Positions 43,140 through 52,305 of a DNA stretch of 64,000 nt are shown one piece after another. The notes below the pieces were generated by a model that was not told the DNA's origin, made no database searches, and saw only the letters and a list, made by a program, of their open reading frames with translations. The stretch's first letter is position 1. Every line of letters starts with the position of its first letter. Source of the DNA: Stutzerimonas frequens (GTDB lineage Bacteria > Pseudomonadota > Gammaproteobacteria > Pseudomonadales > Pseudomonadaceae); NCBI RefSeq assembly GCF_024448335.1, contig NZ_JAMOHM010000003.1, positions 1 through 64,000 on the forward strand. The letters run 5' to 3'. The position numbers were made by a program, and so were the translations under genes.

Positions 43140-45674
43140 ATGACTGCGAGCGGCCTGCCGACCTCCTCACCTCCCGAGCGAGTGACGCTGCCCGGCGGGT
43201 TGCAGCTGGGATTCATCGCACTACCAACCGGCAGCCAGGCCGCCGCGCTGGTGCGTGTGCACGCCGGCTCGCATGACGCGCCCGAACAGTACCCGGGACT
43301 GGCGCACTTTCTCGAGCACCTGCTATTTCTCGGCAGTGAAGCCTACCCGCAGGATCGGAGCCTGATGCCTTTCGTGCAGGGCTGTGGCGGGCAGCTGAAT
43401 GCGTCGACGCGCGAGCGGCACACGGATTATTTCTTCCAGGTCCCGGCTGATGCGTTTGGCGAGGCGCTCAAGCGATTGCTCGAAATGCTGGCCCGTCCGC
43501 TGCTCGACCCGGCGGCGCAATTACGTGAGCGGGAAGTCCTGCAGGCGGAGTTCCTCGCGCGCGGCCGCGACCGGGAAACCCTCAGCGATGCCGCAATCGG
43601 TACCGCGCTGGAATCGCACCCGTTCAGCGCTTTTCACGCCGGCAATCGCGAAACCCTGCCCGTGGAAGAGCCGGCTTTCCAGCAGGCACTGCGCGACTAC
43701 CATCGACGCTTCTATCATGCGGGGCAGATGGAGCTGCTGGTCGCGGCGCCGTGCAGCATCGAGGTCTTGCAGGCCTATCTCGACTGCAGCGAATGCCGGC
43801 TGCCCGCTGCGCCGCCGGTCCGGCGAACGGTCCCTCCACTGCCCGCCGGTTGCGGTGCCTCGCTGAGGCTGATGGTCACCAACGCTCGTCCTTGCCTGAT
43901 TCTGGCGTTCTCGCTGGACCAGATGCCGGATGCAACCTGCGTCGCGCTGGATCTCCTTGGCACCTGGCTGACATCACAGGCGCCCGATAGCCTGCTGGCC
44001 ACGCTGCGCGAGACAGGCTGGTGCGAAACGGCGACGTTGCGCGTGCCTTACTGGCATGAAAATCAGGGCGTGATCAGCCTGGAGTTGCAGCTGACCGGCC
44101 AAGGCATGGCCGCCCGTGCGCAGATCGTCGCGGCGGTCCGCGAATGGCTGTGCTTCATGACCGAGCAGGCTGACTGGGGCAGGCTCTGGGATGACTTCGT
44201 GCGTATCCGCGAACGAGGCCTGCTGGGCAAGGAGCCCTTGGCGCGCCTGCGCTACTGGATCGATCCCGCTGCCTGGCGACCATCGATCGAGAGCGCTGGC
44301 GTGCAGCGCGCATTCGTGGCTCTGGGCTCACGGTTGCAGAGCCAGCCGCCAATCGTGCTGACAGTTACCGACGGGGCCGATGGGCAACAGATTGACTGTT
44401 CCGCTGCACATGGCGGCTTCACCCTGGCGTTGGGGCACGAGCCGCTGCCGGAGATGGAGCCGCGCACCTGGCCCTGGCGCCTCCCCGCGGCCAATCGCTG
44501 GCTGACGGAGCGACCGACGCCACGCGTGGCATCGGTATTGCCGCCGAGCTTGTGCTGGCTGGAACCTGCCGCTGATTCAGGGGGGCAGGCTGCGCTTTAC
44601 CTTCGCTGGCGCTTTGCCCCGCACGCTCCTGGCGAGTGTCTTTGGCACATAGTGCGGTCGGCGTTGCGGCCCTACCTTGCGGCTGCGACGCAGGCGGGGG
44701 TGGAGGTGCGCTTCGAAGACTTTGGCGGCAGCTGGTGTCTGGCGCTGTTCGGCTATGCCGAAGCGCTGCCACTCGTGCTGCAAGACCTGCTTCCGCTACT
44801 GCGGGCGCCTTCGCCGGATGCCGTGCGCGAAGGTCTACGCCTGTTCGATGAGGCCCGGTCGCCTTCCGCCGACGAGCTCCTGATTCGCCAACTGATGCGG
44901 CGTCTGCCACTGCTGCTGGAGCGGACTGCAGACGAAAGTGGGGTAGCCGAAGGCGAGGCCGATCTTGCTGACGCCTGGCGGCATGCGCACTGGGATGCGT
45001 TGGTCATGGGGCTTCCCGCAACACTGAGTGGGCCGCTGCAGGATGTTCTGCAAGCGCTGCCAGGCGTGCCCGAGGTCGCTGTTGTGGGTGCGCTAGGAGA
45101 CACTTCCGCGCGCTACCTCTGGTCTCGCTTCGGCGACCCTGGCGAGGAAACCGCGCTGGTGCTGTTCTGTCCGTTGCCGACACGCTCAATCGCCATCGAG
45201 GCCGGCTGGCGGCAGCTGGCCCTGCTGATGGAAGGGGCGTTCTTTCGCCGCCTGCGCAGTGAATTGCAGCTGGGCTACGCGGTGTTCTCCGGCTTCCGTC
45301 AGTTCGGTGAGCACGCCGGTATCGTTTTCGCCGTGCAATCGCCGACGGCTTCGGCTGCGGAAATTCTGCGGCACATCGAGGAGTTTCTCTGCTCCTTCGA
45401 TTACGCCCTGGGCTCTGCGGAGGCAGACGCGCTCGCGGCAGGCGGTGACTCGGCAGGCGGTTCGACCCAGAATTTGCGTCGCCGCGCCGAGGATAACTGG
45501 CAAGCCCAACTGACCGGGTTGGGGCCGGAGCATCCGGCTGCTGTCGCCGCCGCGATGAAGACGCAGGAGCTCCGGGATATCGCCGCACAGCTGCAGGCGC
45601 TGCGCAGTGCCGCAGGCGGTTGGCGAGTCATCGCCAACACCGATGCGCCGGATGCGCGCTGGCTACAGCGCTGA
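43140..45674 (+). CDS. pqqF: PqqF-like zinc peptidase (M16)
   Basis: An 844-residue M16 metalloprotease. The inverted zinc motif HFLEH is H56, E59 and H60, with a distal glutamate in REREVLQAEF. The four-domain length and the HLLFLGSEAYPQDRSLMPFV segment match PqqF, which trims the PqqA peptide in PQQ synthesis. GGAGG lies 7-8 bases before the ATG. No pqqA-E genes are in the window, so it is either an orphan pqqF or a related insulinase-type protease. Confidence 0.78.
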   Translation: MTASGLPTSSPPERVTLPGGLQLGFIALPTGSQAAALVRVHAGSHDAPEQYPGLAHFLEHLLFLGSEAYPQDRSLMPFVQGCGGQLNASTRERHTDYFFQVPADAFGEALKRLLEMLARPLLDPAAQLREREVLQAEFLARGRDRETLSDAAIGTALESHPFSAFHAGNRETLPVEEPAFQQALRDYHRRFYHAGQMELLVAAPCSIEVLQAYLDCSECRLPAAPPVRRTVPPLPAGCGASLRLMVTNARPCLILAFSLDQMPDATCVALDLLGTWLTSQAPDSLLATLRETGWCETATLRVPYWHENQGVISLELQLTGQGMAARAQIVAAVREWLCFMTEQADWGRLWDDFVRIRERGLLGKEPLARLRYWIDPAAWRPSIESAGVQRAFVALGSRLQSQPPIVLTVTDGADGQQIDCSAAHGGFTLALGHEPLPEMEPRTWPWRLPAANRWLTERPTPRVASVLPPSLCWLEPAADSGGQAALYLRWRFAPHAPGECLWHIVRSALRPYLAAATQAGVEVRFEDFGGSWCLALFGYAEALPLVLQDLLPLLRAPSPDAVREGLRLFDEARSPSADELLIRQLMRRLPLLLERTADESGVAEGEADLADAWRHAHWDALVMGLPATLSGPLQDVLQALPGVPEVAVVGALGDTSARYLWSRFGDPGEETALVLFCPLPTRSIAIEAGWRQLALLMEGAFFRRLRSELQLGYAVFSGFRQFGEHAGIVFAVQSPTASAAEILRHIEEFLCSFDYALGSAEADALAAGGDSAGGSTQNLRRRAEDNWQAQLTGLGPEHPAAVAAAMKTQELRDIAAQLQALRSAAGGWRVIANTDAPDARWLQR

Positions 45675-45814
45675 TATCAGCTCGTCTCTCTTTTCGTCGA
45701 TCCAGTTCATCGCCACTGCATGGCAGTCGGTATCCGGCACTGCTTTGGGTGTAAGACCCATGGTTCGTTCGGTGGGTGTGGGGGAGGGCATGCTTTGCGC
45801 GCAAGACCAGGACC

Positions 45815-45841
45815 GCGGCGAAAGTACTAGCCTTTCGCCGC
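45815..45841. other. Perfect inverted repeat upstream of the porin gene
   Basis: GCGGCGAAA (45815-45823) pairs with TTTCGCCGC (45833-45841) around a 9-base loop. It lies 84 bases before the porin ATG, upstream of a GATAAT -10-like hexamer (45875-45880). A smaller dyad ACGACT-GCG-AGTCGT (45891-45905) lies between that hexamer and the ATG. Terminator, operator and leader structure are all possible. The rest of 45675-45924 holds no gene that I can support. Confidence 0.4.
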
Positions 45842-45924
45842 TATCGCAGCGTATGTCCACCCATGAGGCCTTTCGATAATCGCTCCCGACACGACTGCGA
45901 GTCGTCAATACAGCGGAGAGCGCC

Positions 45925-47112
45925 ATGCACAACAACAAGAAAGCCGTATCAACCCTGCTGCCACTGGCCCTGGCCAGTGCTGTTGCCATGACCGTGAGCC
46001 AGTCGGCCATGGCTGAGATCGTGCTCTATGACGAGAACGACACTACCTTCTCCACCGATGGTTACTTCAACACCTTCTACGTCCACAGCGACGTGGAACG
46101 GGACGGCGAGCAGTTCGATCGCAAGCAGTCGCGGGTGAAGATGGGCTTCCTGCCCAACTGGATCGGCTTCAACTTCGGCAAGCAGGTCGGCGACCTCAAG
46201 CTGGGTGGTCGCTCTTCGTTCTGGGTGACCATCAACGACAGCGAAAGCAACGGCACCGAAACCGGTATCGACGTTCGTCAGTTCTACGCTACCGCCGGCA
46301 ACGAGCAGTGGGGTGAAGTGCTGTTCGGTAAGGACTTCGGTCTGTTCGGGCGCTCCAATATCCTGCTCGACGAGATGCTCAGCGGCTATGGTCAGGTCAG
46401 TGACACGCTGGGCCTGGTCGATGGCGGTGGCGTCTCCTTCGGCAACATCGGTACCGGCTACCCGTACCCGTTCCCGACCTCGCAGATCACCTACCGCTCG
46501 CCAAAGATGAACGGTCTGCGCATCGCTGCGGGCATCATGGATCCGGTAGATACCACCGACGACACCAGCACCGCGTTGGATAAGGCCTACCAGGAAGCCC
46601 CGCGCTTTGAAACCGAGGTGACTTACGAGTTCGAACTGGGTGGTACCCAGTTCTACACCTGGATCAACGGCATGCAGCAGAGTTCGGACAATACCGACAG
46701 CAGCATCGAGAAAGTTGACTCCAAAGGCTTGGGCTATGGCGTACAGGCGAAGATGGGCAACCTGTCGCTGACCGCCTCCGGCTTCCAGGCTGAGGGCATC
46801 AACCCGTTCTTCACCAACAATGCTGGCGAGGCGCTGCTGCGTGAAGTGGATAGCGACGGCTACCTGCTGCAAGGCTCCTACCGCTTCGGCAAGAACCGCC
46901 TGGCATTGTCCTACGGTCAGACCAAGGACGATGGCAACGGTCTGGGCAGTGAAGCAGATTACGAAACCCGCGGCATCGCGCTGTTCCACAGCATCAACGA
47001 CAACCTGACCCTGGTCGCCGAGCTGAACCAGTTCGAGATCGAAGGCAAGGACACCCCGACGCTGGACGAGGAAACTCGCACCTTCGCAGTGGGTGCGGCG
47101 CTGAGCTTCTAA
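45925..47112 (+). CDS. Outer-membrane porin (Gram-negative porin family)
   Basis: A 395-residue protein. A signal peptide ends near SAMAE (about residue 30). The mature part is an acidic, aromatic-rich beta-barrel with GYFNTFYVHSD, RQFYATAGNEQWGEVLFGKDFGLFGR (in parts) as the eyelet region and a terminal AVGAALSF strand ending in Phe. It probably forms a general or anion-selective diffusion pore; substrate unknown. A strong terminator follows, and GGAGAG precedes the ATG. Confidence 0.9.
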   Translation: MHNNKKAVSTLLPLALASAVAMTVSQSAMAEIVLYDENDTTFSTDGYFNTFYVHSDVERDGEQFDRKQSRVKMGFLPNWIGFNFGKQVGDLKLGGRSSFWVTINDSESNGTETGIDVRQFYATAGNEQWGEVLFGKDFGLFGRSNILLDEMLSGYGQVSDTLGLVDGGGVSFGNIGTGYPYPFPTSQITYRSPKMNGLRIAAGIMDPVDTTDDTSTALDKAYQEAPRFETEVTYEFELGGTQFYTWINGMQQSSDNTDSSIEKVDSKGLGYGVQAKMGNLSLTASGFQAEGINPFFTNNAGEALLREVDSDGYLLQGSYRFGKNRLALSYGQTKDDGNGLGSEADYETRGIALFHSINDNLTLVAELNQFEIEGKDTPTLDEETRTFAVGAALSF

Positions 47113-47232
47113 GCCGAGTACAGGGCGCGGATGGCAGCCGAACCGTAGGTCGCGTCATCCGTTGCGATGCAGTGGTAGGTACGTTGATCGTCCCCACGCC
47201 CTCGATGCAGAGATAACCGCTGCATCCTGAAA

Positions 47233-47263
47233 GGCTGGCCCCCGCGAGGGGGTCAGCCTTTTT
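47233..47263 (+). terminator. Intrinsic terminator after the porin
   Basis: GGCTGGCCCCC and GGGGGTCAGCC form an 11-bp stem with one G-T wobble, a GCGA loop, and TTTTT after it. The 326-base gap to the FIST gene otherwise shows no gene or clear promoter. Confidence 0.85.
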
Positions 47264-47438
47264 CGCTATCTGAAAGGGCTCAGATGAGCACTGTCGACAG
47301 CGGAACTGTTGCTAGCCCGCGTTGTTTCGTCGCGATGCTACCTAGGCAGGCCTTTACCGGTACTCAAGTAGCATTTTCGGGCCATATGCCCTGGCCAAGA
47401 ATGGGGTCATCCGATTCAGGTGGTGCGGGGTATCGTGC

Positions 47439-48602
47439 GTGACCGAACAACAAGGCGAAGTTATCCGCACCGCGATGTCCGAGGCCCGGCTGCCCGAGAC
47501 GGTGGCCCAGGACCTGGCGCGCCAGCTGATGCATCCGCATCTGGGCTTCGTGCTGTTCTTTTGTTCGGCAGAATACGATCTTCCGGCGCTGGGCGATGCG
47601 CTGCGCCAGTACTTCGGCGGTGTGCGTCTGGTCGGTTGCACCTCGGCGGGGGAGATCACCTCGCAAGGCTACGGTCGCAGCTGCGTGACCGCGGTCGGCT
47701 TCGACCATCGAAGCTTTTCCATCGCCTGCGAGCTGATCGACGAGATGGATCGCTTCAGCCTGATCGAGGCACAGCAATTGGTCGAACGCCTGGGTAGCGA
47801 CTGCCGCAGCAACTCGCTGGCGCCGATCAAGGACCACAGCTTTGCGCTGACGCTGCTCGACGGGCTGTCCAGCCGTGAGGAGATCGTGTTGTCTGCGCTC
47901 AGCGCCGCGTTCGGCAGCATTCCGCATTTCGGCGGTTCGGCTGGCGACGACAATCACCTCAGCGATACCTATGTCTATTACGACGGCCGGTTCTACAGCG
48001 GTGCGGCGATCGTAGTGCTGATCAACACCTGGCTGGATTTCGAGGTGTTCACCACCCATCACATCCTGCCACTCGAAGACAAACTGGTCGTGACCCGCGC
48101 CGACAGCAACAGCAGGCGGGTCTACGAGCTGAACGCCGAGCCGGCCGCCGAGGAATACGCCCGGCTGATCGGTGTGCCGGTCAGCGATCTCGATCACCGT
48201 CTGTTCGCCGCCCATCCCCTGGCGGTGAGGATCAACGAGCACTACTACGTGCGCTCGATTCAGAAGGTCAACGAGGACATGAGCCTGACCTTCTATTGCG
48301 CCGTGGAGAACGGCATCGTGCTGACCGCCATGGAGCCGGGGCCGCTGATGCCGAACCTGGAAGCGTTATTCGAGCGACTGGAACAGCGCCTCGGCCCACC
48401 GCTGCTCACGATCGGCTGTGATTGCTTCCTTCGCCGCCTGGAAATCGAGGCCAACGATACCAGCGAACAGACCTCGGCTTTTCTCCGACGCCAGCAGGTG
48501 ATCGGCTTCAACACCTACGGAGAGCAGTTCAATGGCATGCATATCAACCAGACCTTCACCGGCGTCGCCATTGGCCGACCGGGAGGCCGGGCAGGTCGCT
48601 GA
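47439..48602 (+). CDS. nosP: FIST-domain sensor, probably NosP-like
   Basis: A 387-residue protein starting at GTG 47439, with FIST-N (about 25-220, VLFFCSAEYDLPALGDAL, LVGCTSAGEITSQGY, HFGGSAGDDNHLSDTYVY) and FIST-C (about 230-375, VGFNTYGEQFNGMHINQTFTG-type end). In Pseudomonas aeruginosa a FIST protein, NosP, binds heme and nitric oxide and controls the adjacent hybrid kinase NahK. The same pairing here supports that call; the heme-ligating histidine cannot be assigned with certainty. Confidence 0.85.
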   Translation: MTEQQGEVIRTAMSEARLPETVAQDLARQLMHPHLGFVLFFCSAEYDLPALGDALRQYFGGVRLVGCTSAGEITSQGYGRSCVTAVGFDHRSFSIACELIDEMDRFSLIEAQQLVERLGSDCRSNSLAPIKDHSFALTLLDGLSSREEIVLSALSAAFGSIPHFGGSAGDDNHLSDTYVYYDGRFYSGAAIVVLINTWLDFEVFTTHHILPLEDKLVVTRADSNSRRVYELNAEPAAEEYARLIGVPVSDLDHRLFAAHPLAVRINEHYYVRSIQKVNEDMSLTFYCAVENGIVLTAMEPGPLMPNLEALFERLEQRLGPPLLTIGCDCFLRRLEIEANDTSEQTSAFLRRQQVIGFNTYGEQFNGMHINQTFTGVAIGRPGGRAGR

Positions 48603-51171
48603 GCTGCTGGCGCGCCAGGCCGAACTCGAGCGCGAGAACCTCAAGCTCAAACGCATCAACGCTGCGCTGATCGAGCGCGTCGAATCCAGCGGTGCCGGCC
48701 GCGATGCCTCCTACGCGGCCTTCCAGCACTCGGTGGAACTGGCCGAGCAGGTGCGCGAGCGCACCGATGCCTTGAATCAGGCGATGGCCGAACTCAAGGG
48801 CAGCAACCAGCTGCTCAGCGATGCGCGGTTGCGCGCGGAAACCGCGCACCAGCACCTGGTCGATGCCATCGAGAGCATTTCCGATGCGTTCGTGTTGTTC
48901 GACCGCGACCAGCGCATCGTCCTGTTCAACCGCCGCTTCAAGTCGCTATGGACGCGCACGCGCGCGCGCATCAACGCCGGTACGCGGCTGGCAGAGGTGC
49001 GGCGGCTGGCGGAAAGCACCGGGCTGATCGTCGAGGAGCATCGCGGCAAGGGCGATGAGCCCACGGTGTACCGCCTGAACAACGGGCGCTGGGTGCAGGT
49101 CAGCGAGCGCCCGACCCGCGAAGGCGGCCTGGTGATTCTCTACACCGACATCACCGAGGTGAAGGTCAGCGAAACCATGCGCCGCGAGCAGGCGCTGGCG
49201 CAGAAGTCGCGTCTGCTGCAGCGTGCGGTGGACAACCTGTCCCAGGGCGTGGCGATGGTCAGCGCCGAGGGTGCACTGGAGCTGTGGAACCGGCGCTTCC
49301 TCGAGCTCTGCGGGCTGGCGCCGATCGAGGCACATAGGCCGTTCGAAGAGGTCATGGCCGACAGCGAGCTGACCCTGCTCACACCCAACAGCCGTGACGC
49401 CCGCGGCCGGCCGATTCGCGAGCTGGAACAGCGCCTGTTCGACGGCCGCGTGCTGGAAATTCGTACCCACGCGCTGCCCACCGGCGGCTTCGTCAATACC
49501 TTCACCGACATCACCGAGCGCTACCGCCATGCCGAGGCTCTGCGCGAGAGCGAGCGCTGGATTCGCCTGATCACCGACCATGTGCCGGCGTTGATCGCCT
49601 ATGTGTCGGCCGACCTCACCTACGAGTTCACCAACAAGGTCTATGAGGAATGGTACCGCTGGCCCAGCGACGGCATGCTCGGCCAGTCGCTGCGCGAGGT
49701 GCACAGCGGCGAGCACTGGCGGCAACTGGAGCCCTACATCGATCGCGCATTGTCGGGCGAGAGCGTCAGCTTCGAGATGGCCGAGCGCAACCATGCCGGC
49801 CAGCAGCGCTACATGCTGCGCTCCTATGTACCGAACCGGCAGGCCAATGGCGAGGTGGCCGGCATCTTCGTGCTGATTCAGGACATTACCGATCGCCGGC
49901 GCACCGCCGAGGCGTTGCACCAGGCCTATCAGAATCTCGAACAGCGAGTGCGTGAGCGCACCGCCGAGCTCACCAGCCTCAACGACCAGCTGCTGCGCGA
50001 GATCGACGAGCGCAGCCACGTCGAGGCGCGGTTGCGCGAAGCCAAGCGCGAGGCGGAAGTGGCCAACCTGTCCAAGACCAAATTCCTTGCCGCGGTCAGC
50101 CACGACCTGCTGCAGCCGCTCAATGCTGCGCGGCTGTTCACCAGCGCCTTGCTGGAACAGCCGGGCACGTCCAGCGGCGGGCTGATCCGCAACATCAGCA
50201 ATTCACTGGAGGACGTGGAGAACCTGCTCGGCACATTGGTCGATATTTCCAAGCTGGATGCCGGGGTAATCAAACCGGATATCGCCCCGTTCGCTGTCAG
50301 TGAGCTGCTGGAAAACCTGGCCATGGAGTTTCGCCAGATCGCCGGGGCCGAGCAGCTGCAGCTGGACTTCATTCCTTGTTCGGCGCTGGTACGCAGCGAT
50401 ATCCAGCTGTTGGCGCGCATCCTGCGTAATCTGCTGACCAACGCGATTCGCTACACGCCCAATGGACGCGTGCTACTGGGCTGTCGCCGGCACCGGCAGA
50501 GCCTGTCCATCGAGGTCTGGGATACCGGCGTCGGCATCGCCTCGGACAAGCTCGAGGAAATCTTTCAGGAGTTCAAGCGCGGCGAGGGTGTGCGACCGAA
50601 TCAGGATCGCGGCCTCGGTCTGGGTCTGGCCATCGTCGACAAGATCGCCCGCATGCTCGGCCATCGCATCCGGGTCAGTTCGCATCCGGGGCGAGGCTCG
50701 TGCTTCGCCATCGACGTACCGCTGGCCAAGCGCGCACCCAAGGCGAGGCCGGAGCCGAGCACCACAGAACTGGTGCTGCAGCGGCTGCAGGGCGCTCGGG
50801 TGTGGGTGCTGGACAACGACACGGCGATCTGTGCGGGTATGCGCACGCTGCTGGAAGGCTGGGGCTGCAAGGTGATCACGGCGCTGTCCGAGGAAGACCT
50901 GGCGCGGCAGGTGGATAACTTCCATGCCGAGGCCGATCTGATGATCGCCGATTACCACCTGGACAACGGCCACACCGGCATTGACGTGGTGGCCACCGTC
51001 AATGCGCGGCGCGCCAGCCCGCTCCCGGCCTTGATGATTACCGCCAACTACAGCAACGAGCTCAAGCAGCAGGTCCGCGAGCTCGGCCATATGCTGATGC
51101 ACAAGCCGGTGCGGCCGATGAAACTGAAGACCGCCATGTGCCATATGCTCGAGCACGGTACGGCAAGCTAG
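48532..51171 (+). CDS. Hybrid histidine kinase, PAS-rich, NahK-like
   Basis: An 879-residue protein overlapping the FIST gene by 71 bases from the ATG at 48532; an internal TTG at 48571 is another possible start. Order: coiled coil (about 20-115), three PAS domains (about 115-220, 235-345 and 355-470), a second coiled coil, HisKA with FLAAVSHDLLQPLNAARL, HATPase with LTNAIRYTPNGR and DTGVGIA, and a receiver with LDNDTAI and Asp in LMIADYHLD. No membrane segments. It would be the partner of the FIST sensor in nitric-oxide and biofilm signalling, by analogy with NosP-NahK. Confidence 0.87.
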   Translation: MACISTRPSPASPLADREAGQVAELLARQAELERENLKLKRINAALIERVESSGAGRDASYAAFQHSVELAEQVRERTDALNQAMAELKGSNQLLSDARLRAETAHQHLVDAIESISDAFVLFDRDQRIVLFNRRFKSLWTRTRARINAGTRLAEVRRLAESTGLIVEEHRGKGDEPTVYRLNNGRWVQVSERPTREGGLVILYTDITEVKVSETMRREQALAQKSRLLQRAVDNLSQGVAMVSAEGALELWNRRFLELCGLAPIEAHRPFEEVMADSELTLLTPNSRDARGRPIRELEQRLFDGRVLEIRTHALPTGGFVNTFTDITERYRHAEALRESERWIRLITDHVPALIAYVSADLTYEFTNKVYEEWYRWPSDGMLGQSLREVHSGEHWRQLEPYIDRALSGESVSFEMAERNHAGQQRYMLRSYVPNRQANGEVAGIFVLIQDITDRRRTAEALHQAYQNLEQRVRERTAELTSLNDQLLREIDERSHVEARLREAKREAEVANLSKTKFLAAVSHDLLQPLNAARLFTSALLEQPGTSSGGLIRNISNSLEDVENLLGTLVDISKLDAGVIKPDIAPFAVSELLENLAMEFRQIAGAEQLQLDFIPCSALVRSDIQLLARILRNLLTNAIRYTPNGRVLLGCRRHRQSLSIEVWDTGVGIASDKLEEIFQEFKRGEGVRPNQDRGLGLGLAIVDKIARMLGHRIRVSSHPGRGSCFAIDVPLAKRAPKARPEPSTTELVLQRLQGARVWVLDNDTAICAGMRTLLEGWGCKVITALSEEDLARQVDNFHAEADLMIADYHLDNGHTGIDVVATVNARRASPLPALMITANYSNELKQQVRELGHMLMHKPVRPMKLKTAMCHMLEHGTAS

Positions 51172-51225
51172 GACAGGGGTGATCAGCGCAGTGTTGCGCC
51201 CCTGATCAGCGGCAAAGGATTGGCC

Positions 51226-52221
51226 TTAGCGCGACCATATCCCGCGTCCCGGTAGCCGCTCGCGATCGTGTGGGCGATCCAGGCCGAGCAGTGGCCCTTG
51301 CGGGACGATGCCGTTGGCGTTGATCTGCCGGTGGCTGGCGTAGTAGTGGTTCTTGATGTGGGTGAAATCCACGGTCTCGGCAATCCCCGGCCACTGGTAC
51401 AGCTCGCGTAGCCAGTTCGACAGGTTCGGATAATCCTCGATACGGCGCAGATTGCACTTGAAGTGGCCGTGATACACCGCATCGAAGCGGATGATGGTGG
51501 TGAACAGGCGCCAGTCGGCTTCGGCCAAGTACTCCCCGGTCAAATAGCGCTGCTTGTCCAGGCGTCGCTCCAGCCAGTCGAGCTCGCGGAACAGGTCGTC
51601 GAAGGCTTCCTCGTAGGCGTCCTGAGTGGTGGCGAAACCAGCGCGGTAGACACCGTTGTTGATCGCCGGATAGATCCGCGCATTCAGTGCATCGATTTCG
51701 CCATGCAGTGCCTCCGGGTAGAAATCCAGCGTAGAGCCGGTCAGCTCGTCGAACGCGTCATTGAAGATGCGGATGATCTCGGCCGACTCGTTGTTGACGA
51801 TGCACTGGCGCTCACGATCCCACAGAACGGGAACGGTGACTCGACCCGAATACTTCGGATCGTCACGGCTGTAGCGCTGATGCAGGTAGTCGAGGTCGTC
51901 CAACGCGTCGCCGCTGGAGCCGGTGGACTTGTCGAAGGTCCAGCCGTGCTCGGCCATCAGCCAGCTGACCACCGAGACATCGATCAGCGGCTCGAGACCC
52001 TTGAGCTTGCGGTAGATCAGCGTGCGGTGCGCCCACGGACAGGCGAGTGAAACATAGAGATGGTAGCGACCTGCCTCGGCCTTGAAGCCACCCTGGCCGT
52101 CGGGCCCGGGCGCGCCGTCGGGGGTGACCCAGTGCCGGCGCTTGGCCTGTTCGCGTTCGAATTTGCCGTCGCGGCTTGCGTACCAGCGGTCGTGCCACTG
52201 GCCATCGATCAGTAGTCCCAT
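51226..52221 (-). CDS. Glutathionyl-hydroquinone reductase (YqjG/ECM4-type GST)
   Basis: A 331-residue xi-class glutathione transferase. The catalytic cysteine is C61 in LACPWAHRTLI. GRVTVPVLWDRERQCIVNNESAEIIRIF (shown for context in parts GRVTVPVLWDRE and NNESAEIIRIF) and LTGEYLAEADWRLFTTIIRFD mark the family. It reduces glutathionyl-hydroquinones back to hydroquinones, protecting against quinones. It is a single gene with no visible operon partners. Confidence 0.92.
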   Translation of the reverse strand: MGLLIDGQWHDRWYASRDGKFEREQAKRRHWVTPDGAPGPDGQGGFKAEAGRYHLYVSLACPWAHRTLIYRKLKGLEPLIDVSVVSWLMAEHGWTFDKSTGSSGDALDDLDYLHQRYSRDDPKYSGRVTVPVLWDRERQCIVNNESAEIIRIFNDAFDELTGSTLDFYPEALHGEIDALNARIYPAINNGVYRAGFATTQDAYEEAFDDLFRELDWLERRLDKQRYLTGEYLAEADWRLFTTIIRFDAVYHGHFKCNLRRIEDYPNLSNWLRELYQWPGIAETVDFTHIKNHYYASHRQINANGIVPQGPLLGLDRPHDRERLPGRGIWSR

Positions 52222-52305
52222 GGTGCCCTCCTGTTACGGAATAGGAGGCCAGTCTAGGAAGCATCGTTCGATCGATGTGACCGAATGGCGGGTTAATCCT
52301 ATCGC

